Assembly: GCA_973895155.1 (NCBI GenBank) | Contig: OZ316893.1 | Coordinates: 3,534,001 to 3,598,000, forward strand | Direction of reading: 5' to 3' | Source: Marsupella aquatica | Lineage: Eukaryota; Marchantiophyta | DNA: 64,000 nucleotides | Shown here: positions 37,020 to 49,397 of the stretch, piece after piece | How positions within the stretch are numbered: the first letter of the stretch is position 1 | How the letters are laid out: the number at the start of each line of letters is the position of its first letter | Notes under the pieces: model-generated | The model's database searches: none | What the model was told of the DNA's origin: nothing | What the model saw: the letters and a program-made list of their open reading frames with translations, nothing else | Program-made: the position numbers and the translations under genes

Positions 37020-39416
37020 ATGGCTCAATGGGATTCCAGGGAGGCGTCTCCGGCAGCACTGGAGACGATACACAAGTACTTCGAACACGCGTTTCTGGAC
37101 ATCAACTACTTCAATGCAATAACCTCAGCCGTTGCAAAACTTGGTTTCGAGAAGTACGTACCAAAACATGTAATACATGAAGAGACATTCAATGCAAATG
37201 GAGTCTAATGCTGAACTTGCTGAGAATTGACAAGCTGGCAATCTGCAAATGTTGATCAAGATGATAGCTTGAATTACGTCAAGTGAAATCAAGTCCTGTT
37301 GATTTGATCCATCACTTGGTGTTAGTACGTTCCAAGAATTCCCCACTTGTTCTAGAATGCTCAATGAGAGCTTATTCATTTTTGTCGACCTGACAAATTG
37401 GTCTGTTGAAAACTTCAAACAGAGAGAACAGCATCGCTTTGGTCAATTCTTGCAGAGATGAACTAGCCCGGCCGATTTCCCACTACTTCGATGAGGTGCG
37501 TATAATCGTTCATATTGATTCTTCCTCGTCCTGAGCCTCTCATGGAAAGCATTTTGATTCCTTTTCATAGTTGATCGCTACCAAAATTCTGCAAAGAACT
37601 GTCCATTTACAGGAGCCTCTTATGTCATACTCCTTCAATCACGGGTTCTCTTCGAAACTTGAGTTCGCATAAGCTAAATTTTGTGAGTACTCCTGAAGTT
37701 GAATTCCGAATCTTTTGCCTGGATCGCGCAGACATTCGGCCACACCTTCAATCTTTCTGGCATTTCAGGAATCATAACCGCTGGCGCACTGGGTTTCCTG
37801 GCAGCCACATCACATGCCCCAACCACAGCAAATGGCAGAGCCAAATGTAAGATTTTGAGTTCGTCCAGCACAATCATGAACCAGTACAATATTACTGATT
37901 TCCAGCCAGTGGGTCAAGACTGATTTGCAATGAGGTGTTGGTGTAATTGTGTTGGTGTAATTGAAATTGTAGTCAAATCATGGTCATCTACTGTAGCGAT
38001 CCCTGCATTCGTCTAATACACGTTAAAGGGGCATTCTAGTCAAGATATGTTCGTCCAACAAGTAGGAAAGCTTATTCCGCTCCTTTCACATATAATGAGG
38101 GCAGAGCTCACTGTATGACGGTCTATTATGTTCTTGTATGACTTATCACTGCGCGTGTTTCAGATTTGTTCTTCGGATCCACTCACACTGCTGTTGACGA
38201 GAAAGGTAACGCATTTGATAGCTGGCCATTGCGACATTTCATAGTCACTAGTAGTTTATTTTGCATTGTCTATATATTATTATCATAGCTGAGGGTTGAG
38301 GGATGAGAACAGATCCGATTATGATCTAGCCGAACGGAACTTCGTCAGAAACTTCAGATATTTCGGGACCTCGAGTTATGGAAGAATTGGTTCATTGTTT
38401 CAATGCGCAGGTGTGGAGGGAGCCATTTTGAGAGAAGGCCAAAATCACGTTGGACACGCGTGTGGAGCTATCGAGGCAATCAAGGGCGAAATCGAAAGAG
38501 GAGAAATCCAGACCGGTGAAATCCGTGATAACAATGTCGAGTATGACATTTTGAAGAAGAAAATATTCGCCCATGTAAGCTTTCAGCTCTGTTTGTACCC
38601 TCTTAACTCGTGATGCAAGGCCACATTTCTTGTTGTTGATGGAGTTCTTCTCCGCGGTGAGAAGTTTGGACAGGCCGACTTGTTGATTTATCATTTCATG
38701 TACTCGGCTGCCGATTGTCGGAATCATCCAATTTTTTTCGGCTGCAGAACCCGGCACCCACCACAACAAAGCCAACCAACTTTGGAATCACCCAAATCAC
38801 TATCGATGTAAGTACGAGTACACTTTTAGGACGATGCTTTTATTAGAAACCAACTTGATCTGGTTAAACACCGTTCCTAAGTTGGCTGATATTTGAAATT
38901 CAGAGCTACAATGATCGTTCTCAACGTTACGTTACATTCCCATTCTGGCTTCTTTTGTGAGCTGCTGAAGTATGTGGAACGTCGTGTTATCTATTCAGTT
39001 CATAGAGTAAAGTTTCTCTGCAGATAATTACCAAGGATTTGGAGGATTATATCAAGACCTTGGACACCTCTAATGCTGACTATGCTGTGTTCACCGGTGT
39101 CCAAATCCACGCTGGTGTTCCGGGAGGCGCTCCTGGGAACCACTTGGATTACATCGCACCAGGTAAAGATTAAGTTACCAAGCAATAGTATCAATGCAGC
39201 AACCCTCACTTACTAGGTGGAATGAGCAATTAGATCCTGACTTTTGGCTGTACTTCACAGCATTGCGAGTCAAGCTGCCAACAATTTATGCTATGCAGCA
39301 AACACTGACAGCAGACATTGTGCAATATCTATGCAGAGGCTTCATACGTAGTCCTAAATGGGAAAAAAATCGACTTCAAAACCGATGGCAAGACATACTT
39401 CCTCGAGAAACTATGA
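37020..39416 (+). CDS. Unrecognised 278-aa protein, 9 exons
   Basis: Exons: 37020-37153, 37456-37495, 37571-37600, 37699-37846, 38164-38205, 38411-38574, 38748-38807, 39024-39162, 39337-39416. They sum to 837 nt and each junction restores the frame, so this is very likely a real gene. A polypyrimidine tract and acceptor just before the ATG (AG at about 36994) suggest an intron in the 5' leader. The third exon is the weakest, with a poor donor; the second junction of exon 4 and all later junctions are strong. Residues ~1-65 look helical. A hydrophobic glycine-rich stretch lies at ~87-104. Then come a segment with GQNHVGHACGAI, an acidic/charged stretch (EIERGEIQTGEIRDN) and a C-terminal half rich in predicted beta strands ending in TYFLEKL. 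I see no signal peptide and I do not recognise the family, so no function is offered. Confidence 0.75.
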
Positions 39417-40409
39417 GTTAGAAGTTCTGGGCCGCTTGACAGCCCAGAATGTCTCTCACGGTACGTTTCCCTCTGGTCAAAACTCTCAAAGGATGAATTG
39501 CCGTAGGAGACGAAATGCTTTTGACATGCCTTGCAAATTCAGATGAGTTTCAGTTTAAACGCTGCATTATAAGTCCTTTGCTTCTCTACAAATTAGAACA
39601 AGTCTGCTTAAGGGTTTAGGGTTAGATAAAATGAAAGTGACATGTTGAAGTTGTCTCGAACTCAGACAGCTGATGATAGACCATCAGGCTATACACAATT
39701 CATGATGATACACAATTCATGGTCTGGAATATTGGGATGTACCATCAGGCTGCAACAGTAACGATCGAAACGAATTCTTTTCAGATGCACCCATGTGAAA
39801 TAGATAATACGCACTGTAGTTAAGAGTGCCCGTAATCTATTCATTAATAGTGAACTTCAGATGTTAGTACAGTTTAGGATGGTATGACCCGAATGCTGAG
39901 GATCCATAAGTTGGATTAAAACACCGTTCGATTGGTTCGATTGTAAGTCTATTAAGTTGGTTTCAAAATTATAGAGACGATTGTAAAAATTTGGGCACTT
40001 TCAGAATATAATTAAGTGCAACCCGCGCTTCTCAAATACGATGGGTACCAATCTGGTGTAATTTAATACTTCCGACTCATCGAAACCTTCAATCCGGTTA
40101 TCATCCTCTTCGGTACGATCCGATCGACGAATGTGAAAATAGATAAATCCGATTGATGAATGTGAAAATAGATCTAAAATCTCAAGCCGTCCACAGGGTT
40201 TCAAGATATGACAGTCTTCACAATAGCCTATGCATCATGACTAAAGCATACCACACTGAGACTCAAGAATCTAATCATTATTCCCTCTGCGCATTGCTAC
40301 ACACAAACTACAGGCCACGAATCCACAGACCTAAATGGTGCTAATCGCAACCACTCCCAGATCTGACACTTCCTGAGATTTCCCAGACGCATAAATCTGC
40401 ATGTAGTAC
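39417..40409. other. Intergenic between convergent genes
   Basis: Lies between the 3' ends of the 278-aa gene (plus) and the OCIA-like gene (minus), so it should contain both 3' ends. No gene seen. Small duplications occur at 39675-39760 (ACCATCAGGCT, ACACAATTCATG) and 40125-40175 (GAATGTGAAAATAGAT). Confidence 0.5.
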
Positions 40410-42448
40410 TCAGTAACTACGGTGTTCCTGTGCGTATCTTCCCTCATACCGCCTCCTATCGTACTCTCTCCTTTCTTTAGCTCCCATTCTACTTCTCCGT
40501 CTTTCGACGTGATCGTTCGAAATTACATCGACGTCATTCAATTCATCCACCCCAACCCCAGTTTGCATGACGAGATCAAAAGGATCTGCCAAAATGTCCG
40601 CTCCATCGTCCTGGAATGAAAGAACTTGTCAGTCATGCTGTCTATCAACAACGAAGCAACTACTAAAGACCAAAAAGAGTAGCAGGATGATTAAACTGAA
40701 TCTCACAGCAATGATATATCCAGTGCCTATATTACTGAAACGTACAGTTCCCAAAGCGCAGGCTGTAGAGAATAGTCATCAATCTAAAGACCAAGGCACC
40801 AGTAACCTAGCTAGCAAGCTTAGCCAAATACGACAACAAAAAGAAACAGAAGCAGACACCATATCAGCACGACCCGAGGATTCGGATATAGAACCGTCTA
40901 CAACGTTTACCTTTTTCAGAGCTTCCTTTCTTTCTGCTATTTCCCATATCCTTGGTATTCTCCTACTCCATTCCTGGTCATTCCCATTCCCACGTCCAAA
41001 CATATCTGGCCAATCGCTACTTTTAGCAGTTGAATCCTCTAATTCTAACGCCCAATCTTCAGAAGACACCGGTGCATGGGCTTCTTGGGCATAATCTTCC
41101 GACTCACTTGCAGGCTTAGACAAGGGTCTATCAAATCGCCCAAGATCTGTTTTTAGTAGTGAATGATCCGGATAGTCTTCCTGCAAGCTGGACAGTACAT
41201 CGATAATGAAGGATCAATTTCATCTGCTCACTTCCTTTAGAGTACTCTCATCCTAATAATAACATGATGAGACCAAAACTTGACCAAGATTCAAATAATA
41301 ATCATGATTGCAGACATTAGAAAGTAATTTACATGGATATCAGTTCAGCTCGCAGTGAACTGCCTTCCAAAGAAAGGATCCTTTTCATACAAGAATACCC
41401 AGCAATTCTCCCGCCAATGTCACGTCCGATCCCTATTGCAACTGCAAGTAAACAACGAAGAGTTTGCTGAATTGTGAAGAGCAAACATTACGGAAGTTCG
41501 TAAGCCTACTCCCACAGCATGCAGTAGAAATCACCCTGGATCAATTTGTCGTGAAGTGCTCTAGTACCATTTACCACCAGTCATGAAAACACGCGGGATG
41601 AATTTGAGTTTATTCCGGGCCATTCCTGTCACTGCACGTGGTGGCATGGAAGGCACTGTCAAAAAAAATAATGGTCGACTAGCGAGCAGACAGACATTCC
41701 ACGGTTGATCTCGTAAGCCCAGAAAAAACCAAAAGCTGTCTTCCATGCCACACGTCTTTGCACAACTGGAACGGGCATTAACAAAACTCCAAAGACACAA
41801 ACTCCACTCACCATTCCACGCTATGGCACCAGACAACAGGGCCCCATTGAGAAAGTACCACCTCCCATCCTCAAAGCATTTCGAAAGTACCTCTGTTTCT
41901 TGTGGAGTGGGTTTATACTAAACATTCAAAAGCCAAAAGCAGCAAAGCAATAAGTTCGACTGCCATTTTTCAATCACAAGCGTATTGAAAAATATACATC
42001 GGCTGTGGTAGCACTATCTACACGAAGCCAGAAAGTTTAAAGTAAGAGAGCTGATACAAGTGGGCCACCACCAGGGGTCAGGAGGCGCCTGTCTACAAGA
42101 CTGGTGCACGAAACCATGGAGTGCCAGCTTTCTTAAGCAGAAGATATAAGGAAATTGTGGTCTGACGTTCGAAGGGAAAGTCTAGGTACCATGTTACAGA
42201 ATTCTCAGTAACGAAGACACGATGATGGAAGGAGGGACTATACATCATCTAAGCTACAGTACGAATAAGGGGGGTAGAAAGTAACCCTGTGAACATGTAG
42301 TCCAAAATCGAGACTTGAAATTACTTAGTCCGCAGTTGGAGATAAAACTGACCTTGTTGAGGCGTATTTGCCAGCCAAGTTTCGCCAACGGATTCAATCC
42401 CGGCGGAGCATTAGGCGGTGGATTCCTCTGCTCCACTTGCGTCCCCAT
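40410..42448 (-). CDS. OCIA-domain-like protein, 6 exons, 305 aa
   Basis: Exons in coding order: 42353-42448, 41812-41917, 41578-41655, 41333-41441, 40860-41187, 40410-40610. They total 918 nt, all in frame, giving 305 aa. The start is the ATG opening MGTQVEQRNPPPNAPPGLNP; no ATG lies upstream in the same frame. Residues ~36-132 resemble the OCIA domain of membrane proteins of mitochondria and endosomes: ETEVLSKCFEDGRWYFLNG, a small-residue stretch (ALLSGAIAW), FIPRVFMT, a glycine-rich membrane-like segment ending in GGRIAGYSC, and LEGSSLRAEL. This assignment is from pattern memory and tentative. Residues ~133-239 are acidic and low-complexity with Trp-containing patches (SEDWALELED, SSDWPDMFG). 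The last exon is Arg/Glu-rich (ERRRSRMGAKERREYDRRRY). The exon 5 donor (ATG|GTGTCT) is the least certain junction. If it is a two-helix membrane protein, the charged tail would extend into solution. Confidence 0.72.
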
Positions 42449-43994
42449 GATGGTCCGAGTAATCACACCAGGGTGTGAGAGCAGCTTCAATAGGATTACA
42501 AGATTAAATCACCTCACCATCACAATGCCGTGCCCTCTACTCGCATCAATAGTGGTAACCAGAGCATCGTAAATTGCAACCATTTCGCCCACCTGTTGGT
42601 TGGACTCAACAAAGTTAAGACCAGCGAATGAGATTTCGCAGCTAAGACTTGGATAGTGAGTTGGACTCTCGAGTTAGAGTTCAGAACACGGATATTGAAG
42701 ACGGGTCTTACCCTGCAATTGACATAAGGATTCTAATCCTCGGCAGAGGTGAACACGCTTACAGGCAATCTTCAGATATAGGTCTACGAAGACGCCTACT
42801 ACCTGAACATTTGCGTGCTTCCCTCGTGGTCCCTTTTTGCAGTGAAAATGCTATGCAATCTTCAACTAGAGACTACAACAAGGTACCACGAGTGAAGGGC
42901 ACAAATCTTCTCGGTCAGGTCAGTTGAACAGGAGCAAGAGCCTGTTCCTCGAGCAGCACAACTGGGAAACAGGAGATTCACACAAAACTCTAATTTCTTC
43001 TCTCTAAATTGCAAAGAAGCCCTATCTCCGCTTTAGCTAAGGCTGGATCCGACTGCAATTGAGAGAGATAGCGATCGACAGAGGAACCACATTCGAGCCG
43101 ATAAGCAAGACCGGAAACCATAACCTAATGTGATGTAATAATACTCCTGGATCGGATTGATTGCTGGACATCTCAATGCGTACCTGCGTATCGAAGGTGC
43201 GGCCGAGGCTGGCTTCACCAGATCCGTCGAACTCCAGATCAATCTGGTGGTCGTCAAACCCCTACTTGAGTTTAGAGTCGTTCAACGGGAAAATGTTCAT
43301 GCCGATGCTCCCTCCCAACGTCGTTCTTGAGCTGGGTCGGATATGGCCGCCAATCCTCCGATGCGATTGGGGAACTTGCTCATAGAGCTGGCTACTCCGC
43401 AATCCCTTCGGATGCTGCTCAATCCAACGAAGGAAGGTCAGGTTTCATGGCGAGTACTGAGGGCCGTCTTGCATGTCTCCTCTCATACATTTCCAGCCCT
43501 CGAAGCCAACTCGCATGTAGCCGCCCTCAACATCAGGGGGTCTCAAATATTGGGCCCGGACAATACTTACTGGATTTGAGGGCACCCTATTTCTTCCGTG
43601 TCTCAATTCTTTTAGGACCATAATAGAGGGACTCAATCCTTGGAGTCGCGGGGAAAAACAGAGGCTTGGAACTAGCAGTTTTGGTCACGGTCCAGCAGTG
43701 TGCGGACATGGATTTTCGTGTCCGCCAATTTTTTCCCGGGATTCCGTCTCTGACTGCAACCAGAAGCTGCAACGTGAAGTTTGAGACGCCCTAATGTGTG
43801 AATCCATGCCAAAGGAACCTGTTGCAGCCAAAGTTTCATGGATGGTGCCCAATTTTGAGCCAGCCCAGATGCGGACTGATTTTGGGCGAGCCTGGGACTC
43901 TACCAGTTGAAGCGAATTAAATCAAGGTCCCAAAACTGGCAACCAGTGGCAGCATAGATGACCAGTTCTCTCTGCCGTCCCAGTGGCGCCGCCA

Positions 43995-44012
43995 CCCCCC
44001 CCCCCCCCCCCC
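43995..44012. repeat. Homopolymer C18
   Basis: Eighteen consecutive C residues; length is unreliable in any sequencing read. Confidence 0.95.
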
Positions 44013-47000
44013 ATTTAGCAACAGTTCACCTCCAAATTTTGGGTCCAATTAGCTAGCTTCCCACCAAGTCACCTTTCAGTAGCGACAAACTGATAGCTCT
44101 CACTCCATATATGAAGTAACATATTAGTTACAGCTTATTTGAGCAATTCTTGTACTGATGGGCTGAATTAATTATTCACGTAAGTAACAATTACAATTTT
44201 TTAATTAATTAGTAATATTTAAGTGACAAGGAGGACATGGTTGGGCAAAAACCTTAGTTGACTTTCACTTAATCCAACGATGGTTAACATTCTATGTACA
44301 AAGGCTGAAAATGTGAGTTCAAATTGTTTTGACCTTTATTTATAAATAAAGTCCTTTATTGCAAGTAACAACTTTAACCCAACTAGAGCTAGAGTGTCAC
44401 AATGGTGTGCATTATCATTGGTATTTGGGAAGTGCAAGTTTTGAACCTTTGTGAGGCTCTTCTTATGTCAATTTCAAAACTGGGTATAAGAGTATAAAAG
44501 AAACAACTTCTAAAGTAATTTAATGAGTTTTATATCCTATTTCACATTGGTATATATACTGACATAGGAAAGAGTTCCACAGGAATCCATATAGCAGTGT
44601 CAAAATCTAAGAATATGTAAGTGCCAAATATGAATCTAGGAAACACTGCATCACAAAAATTCTTTGGATGTCCTTGACCCTGGCGAATTTTAATAAACCC
44701 TTGATTTTCATGACCCCCGCCCCCCTGCACAACACCCCTATGTGTAGAGCGTTTTCCCTTGACTCGCTGAGAGAGCGGGAGAGAAAGAATTCAACACGTC
44801 ACATAGTATAGGACATACGGCGTTGGCAGAGCCGACAATAATCTGAGCAGCAGCAGCCCTTGTGGTTGTACTCCTGGAGTCCTAGTACCTTTTACTGTCT
44901 TGTCATTGGTCTTAAGGATCATTCAGTAGCACTAAAATAATGAATTGTACAATTCTCACTCAGCATCTCATATGTCATCTCATACTCTAATAATTAATAA
45001 TTACTGAACATTTTAGTATAGAGGACAACATTTTAGAGTGTGTAAAACTTGTAAGAATTACAATATATATTACATGGTTTAGGGACATTTTAAATACTTT
45101 AATGTAAAACACTGATATAAAGGTAAACATAAGACAATTGTTTTGTGACACCTACATAATGTAACTTCAATGCCTTTCTTTTTCTTGATTGGTGTCCTCT
45201 GTGGACCAGTCCTCGTTTTCTTTCTTTTCATTATACTTTGTTTTTCACTTTTGTATAAATAAATTATTAATGGTTCCTCGGGAGAAATGTAACATGCAAT
45301 CCCCTATTCCCCTCAAAACTCCTCCATTGGCTGTTTATGAATTGAGTTGTGGTTGGGAAACAATCCTGACTGTTGGATGGTAGACATTTGTTTTTTGTGG
45401 TTGGATCACCCTTAGACCCCTTCTAGAGCCTGTCTGCACAGCTCCCCCACCACCCTCGCTTTGCACGCCTGCCTGCAGCACAATGGTCTGCCTCTCAGCC
45501 CCGCTTTCGGCCCAGTGCCCATCTGGAGAGGGGAAGGAGAAAAACTTGAGGGAGAGGAGACTGAGGGGGATGAACAAAATGACAAAAGACCTTCTCCCTT
45601 GCAATCACCTCCCTTTGCCCATGCCCCAGCCCTCCCTTGCTTGCCCTCCTGGTAAACTGTCAACAACACCGTATGGTACCATGGCTCAACCCCACAGGAA
45701 ATGCTGATGACTAAGTTTTGTTTTGATAACATTTTTGCATCAAAACATTCATAGTGACCCAGTTCCTTGCCTCTACCATACTTCTTTTTCTCAATAACTT
45801 CCTTGCCTTAACTACATTTCCATGCCTCCAGAATTTTTTTGCTTGGAGTACACACCCTTGCATCAATGACATATAAGATGTGTAAACAATTAATTTGTCC
45901 CCGTCAAACTTCTTTGTTTCACCTTTGAGTACTTTGCCTCACCTGGATATTGGGCTTTTATGAAACGTCAAAATATAAACTTTGTGAGCTGATTAAATGT
46001 AACAGTCGTTGTTAAGTTTCATATAAGAATCTGGGTAACTTAACAACGACTGTACATAATGTAATGTACAACATTCACAGTGCAGCTTCGCCGTAGTCTG
46101 AGGCAAGGATGTACACTGTTGCTCCTGGGTAGATAATTGAAGTTTGAAGGTACAGAACATTATTTTAGCAACAACGTCCAATAATTGCAGGACTATTAGA
46201 TCGATGTACTTGACCCATAAAATCTGGTCGGACTTTGTGGCTCCCTTGCAATTTGCATTTTGGGCAAGCGCCTCACGAGAAGATAATAGACACTTTAAAA
46301 AACCAGCCTTTATGCAGGATATGCGATATGGATTATCAATATCAATTGTCTGACCCTTCACATTTTCGCAAAGTGATGCTATCAATTTTCAAAAACACTT
46401 ACAGTGTCCCGAATGCACGTTGATTATTGTGTTTATCTGCTACATAATTATGTAGATGCCACTCTTCGTATTGAATGCCTGATCTGTATCTGGTTCTCTG
46501 ATTCTCAGCTCAACCTCTAAAGAAGTAGTACTCACACCTGTGCACACCAAAGAGACCCACACCATGGGGAGATTAAGCAAGCACGTGAGACCCCATTCAC
46601 CCCGGTTTGGCCTTGACGGGCATATTGGGGATTGCATCCCGTCACCCAGTCGCCCAGTCCTGCCCCAGCCCCGACCCTGCCCAGACCAGAAAATCAATTG
46701 CTTGTGGTTGTCCCATAGTCTAGACGGGTTTTGTTGACTAACTTCTGGAATGGAGGACTGCCAGCCTGGGTAGGAAAAGACTTGTGCCGCAACTTTGAAG
46801 GGACCATCAGGGTTGGAATTAAAAAAATGAGCTATATTGGCTCGAGGCGAGCCCCACAGCAACCAATGGGAGTGCTCTATGACCACAACAATAAATCTTA
46901 TTATAAAAGCGCTAAGGGGCTAGGGTCTAGAGTCAAGCCTGGGGTGAAGTCTCTAGACCGTAACCCTTAATACAGACAAAAATGATCATGAGTCTCAATA

Positions 47001-47019
47001 AAAGAAAATATGAATGAGG

Positions 47020-47125
47020 ATGGACAAAAATGATATTGATTCCAAATAAAGACAAAACTGAAATGAGGAAAATGATATTGATTCCAAATAAAGACAAAAC
47101 TGAAATGAGGAAAACTGAAATGAGG
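47020..47125. repeat. Short tandem repeat
   Basis: AATGATATTGATTCCAAATA followed by AAGACAAAACTGAAATGAGG occurs twice, with a third partial ACTGAAATGAGGA. Confidence 0.85.
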
Positions 47126-47163
47126 ATTGACAAAATACAAGGATGGGGCAAAGATTAACTGAA

Positions 47164-47304
47164 GTAGCATAGATATGATTGTTTTTCTTCACATCAATTT
47201 TATTACACATGATTGTTTTTCTTCACATCTATTAAGTAGCATAGATATGATTGTTTTTCTTCACATCAATTTTATTACACATGATTGTTTTTCTTCACAT
47301 CTAT
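47164..47304. repeat. Tandem duplication, 72 bp x 2
   Basis: Units begin GTAGCATAGATATGATTG at 47164 and 47236. Each unit itself holds two copies of ATGATTGTTTTTCTTCACAT. Confidence 0.9.
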
Positions 47305-49273
47305 TTACATTCAGGAATGGGTAATCGGTTAGTCTCTTCAATCAATGAACATAATTATTTGGGAGATTTTAAACTGTGAACCCAAGCTTTAGATTAATTC
47401 CCAACTAAATTTTAAAGCCATACAAGTCACTGCCTAATTATATGCCTAATTAAACTCCCTTTTTTCTTTGGTAGCTGGGAGTTTAGGGTTGTTCCACTAC
47501 CATAATTGATCACTAAGTAGGGGTAAGAAGACATAATTATATACGGGTTTTAGAGCCCACTACGGCCAGTAACACGTCGGAGTTACAGCTCTGCTGTCAA
47601 TTTGTTGGCTTGGGACAGAACAATAAACGTTGCAGCACTTAGATGAAGATTTGATCAATGTGACAACCCTGAACAACTCTCTTTGCAGCACTTAGATGAA
47701 GATTACTCGACTTGGGAACCCTCAGCAATTCTCCTTGTACCACTTCGTTGGAGAACGATCTAAATCGAAATTCACGTTTCAAGAACTGCGCGACATTTGT
47801 TCAAGGGAATATCATATTATCCGATTATCATCGAAGGTGTCGGAATCAGACAGCTTATGAGCTACCGTAGGCTTCACGTGAGATATGGCTTGGTATTGGA
47901 TCATCAGCATAAATCAATTCAGTGAGGGCCCAGACGGACTGTTAGAGTACGGAACCAATATGTTTTCAATACTCGAACCATTTCCAACTCTCGTTTTCCG
48001 GGCCTATTTTCACCTGCTACTGTCAATCAAACCTCTTTCTGGAATTCTGAAGCGACAGGTTACTGATGTCCGGAGCCTCACATAGATCAGGATTGTCTAT
48101 CATGCTCCCAGCCCCCAAGTCCTCTTTCTCACCTCGGCTGCCACACGGTAGGATCTACTTGACGGTCTCTTGTGACATGGCCCAGCTGCCTCTATTTTCC
48201 CAAACTTCATTCACTGTGGGAAACTGATGAGGTTCCTGTTTTTCGCATTTCGGGGACTGTGGAGCAGAATTAAAGCAGCTCTGTGCACTGAATAACTTCA
48301 CGGCTCATTTTCAATTCACTCAGGTCGGATTACTCCACTGGATATGGATAGGAAAAGTTAATGCAGCTGAGTTCATAGTTCATACCAGCCTGAGTCGACC
48401 TCTGGAATCCAACCATGTGCTGTGGGCGATAGGTGGTCCAATATGTGGTTTGGTGGTACTAGGCAAGCGATTGGTCGGCAGTACAACTCAAATTGTCGTG
48501 CAGTAGTACATTTCTCACACAAGTGGTCTGCGGTTCTCCAATTCGTCTCTCCAGCCCTCCTCGTTGCTGTGCTGGTGAGATGCAATCTTTGGGAGGTCCA
48601 AAGTTCCAGATGTCTAATGCGCCAATTCGTAAGAGACCAAGGTACGCCCTTTCAACGAGGTTCCCGACATTATGATAGGGGCTAACGAATGGAATCACTG
48701 GATACTGTCCACGAACAAGGTGTCGCTGGCTCGACCCACGTGCTGGCTACGTACATGGGGTCGCATCATTTTGCAACCTGCTGGAGTGGGCCGAAGGCTC
48801 CGATTCTGGAGGGAAGAAAGAATGATGAAGATCAATTCTACTTAAGCCTTGCGGTCTCGCTTGCGGTCAAGTCTGCCGATTCGCATGCCTACAGCATGGT
48901 TTGTAAGAGAACCTGACCGACGGAACTTTTCAGCGCATAAAAGTTAGTTGTTCATTCTCACTCAGCAACGAAAAGGGATCTACTGTAGGACTACGAATGT
49001 GTTGTCCGACTGTGAGCTTGAGAAGGGCTACCCGTAGCAGACTATAGCTAGACTGCTCCAGACAAGCACCGTTAACCGGGGACTCGACGACGGGACTTCG
49101 TCATGGATCCCATTATCACTCTCAATTGCTGCAGAATAATGTCTAAAGCAAGCGAACATGTTCTTGGAATGGAATTCTTTGAGAATGATCTCCTCTTCTT
49201 CGAGGCAATTAGAAGTGAAAGTGAGAGCTTTTTTGGGGGGTAGTAGGCCCCACAACTTTAGTGACGATCATTC

Positions 49274-49397
49274 TACACTTGAATCGTGGTCCGACCAAGG
49301 TTTCACTTTTCGTGTGTGGAGGGAAGGCAGGAAGATACACTTGAATCGTGGTCCGACCAAGGTTTCACTTTTCGTGTGTGGAAGGAAGGCAGGAAGA
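49274..49397. repeat. Tandem duplication, 62 bp x 2
   Basis: Units begin TACACTTGAATCGTGGTCCG at 49274 and 49336 and end with GGAAGGCAGGAAGA; they are almost identical, so the duplication is recent. Confidence 0.9.

Noticed and set aside
38296-38410. Extra exon sequence in the 278-aa gene (open frame before 38411)
   Set aside because: The frame is open and phase-compatible from an AG near 38293, but the acceptor at 38410 is preceded by a better pyrimidine tract and gives a smoother protein; left as intron.
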